Part shown: in pieces, positions 5,373-5,485 of the stretch
How positions within the stretch are numbered: position 1 is the first letter of the stretch
Layout of the letters: each line of letters opens with the position of its first letter
Assembly (NCBI GenBank): GCA_913009925.1
Contig: CAJVWY010000089.1
Span: forward strand, 1 to 5,485
DNA: 5,485 bases
From: an uncultured bacterium
GTDB lineage: Bacteria; Actinomycetota; Thermoleophilia; BMS3ABIN01
Reading direction: 5' to 3'
Position numbers and translations under genes: made by a program
Notes under the pieces: model-generated
The model's input: only the letters and a program-made list of their open reading frames with translations
The model's database searches: none
Told to the model about the DNA's origin: nothing

Positions 5373-5438
5373 AGATCGGAAGAGCACACGTCTGAACTCC
5401 AGTCACATTCCTTTATCTCGTATGCCGTCTTCTGCTTG
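5373..5438 (+). other. Illumina TruSeq indexed (P7) adapter contamination
   Basis: The sequence begins AGATCGGAAGAGCACACGTC and continues through CTCCAGTCAC, the index ATTCCT with trailing TT (5407..5414, TruSeq index 27 as I remember the list) and ATCTCGTATGCC to TCTGCTTG. It is the complete adapter in the orientation expected at the 3' side of an insert. Translated in the sensor's frame it gives the artefact peptide RKSTRLNSSH and a false stop at 5437..5439. Confidence 0.99.
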
Positions 5439-5485
5439 AAAAAAAAAAGAAAAAAAAGAAAGAAGAAAAGAAACCTGAAGACGAC
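5439..5485. other. Read-past-template artefact downstream of P7 adapter
   Basis: An almost pure A/G tail starts directly after the last base of the P7 adapter and ends in mixed sequence. This is the usual base-calling output after the template is exhausted, the mirror image of the poly-T stretch at the other end. It is not genomic. Confidence 0.93.

Noticed and set aside
4846..5406. Minus-strand open frame of 186 codons opposite the sensor
   Set aside because: It starts inside the P7 adapter (MTGVQTCALPI is a known adapter peptide) and lies opposite clear PAS-domain coding sequence.

Overview
This window is a 5,225-base piece of bacterial chromosome (148..5372) with sequencing artefact at both ends. 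Bases 90..147 are the full Illumina P5/TruSeq universal adapter. Bases 5373..5438 are the TruSeq indexed (P7) adapter with the index ATTCCT. Outside them lie a poly-T-led stretch (1..89) and a poly-A-led stretch (5439..5485), as expected when a sequencer reads past the end of a short template. About 260 terminal bases are therefore not biological, and both edge genes are cut by the artefact rather than by evolution.

The genuine part looks like a GC-rich, gene-dense bacterium, probably from a metagenome or single-cell assembly. I cannot name the taxon. A short-form-like ThiC, a multi-PAS membrane sensor and an Rv-type GT4 glycosyltransferase would fit Actinomycetota, Chloroflexota or similar, but this is only a guess.

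Layout: (1) 148..885 (+) is the C-terminal part of a ThiC-family radical-SAM enzyme. It has unusual active-site residues that raise the possibility of a BzaF-type (5-hydroxybenzimidazole synthase) paralogue. (2) 889..1413 (-) is a small membrane protein with two helices and a PH-like tail. Its stop lies only 3 bases from the thiC stop. (3) 1425..2120 (-) is a class I glutamine amidotransferase-like protein with an intact Cys-His-Glu triad; it is translationally coupled to gene 2. (4) 2121..2245 is a divergent intergenic region. (5) 2246..3766 (+) is a GT-B fold, GT4-type glycosyltransferase with an approximately 60-residue insertion in its C-terminal half. (6) 3767..3894 is an AT-richer intergenic region with several inverted repeats that could form an operator or a switch. 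(7) 3895..5372 (+) is a six-helix membrane sensor with two PAS domains; its output domain is lost at the contig end.

The genes do not form one obvious pathway. Only genes 2 and 3 form a clear operon. I see no mobile element, CRISPR array, tRNA or rRNA, and no convincing new biological system. The observations most worth following are the ThiC active-site substitutions, the inverted-repeat cluster before the sensor, the glycosyltransferase insertion and the adapter contamination itself.
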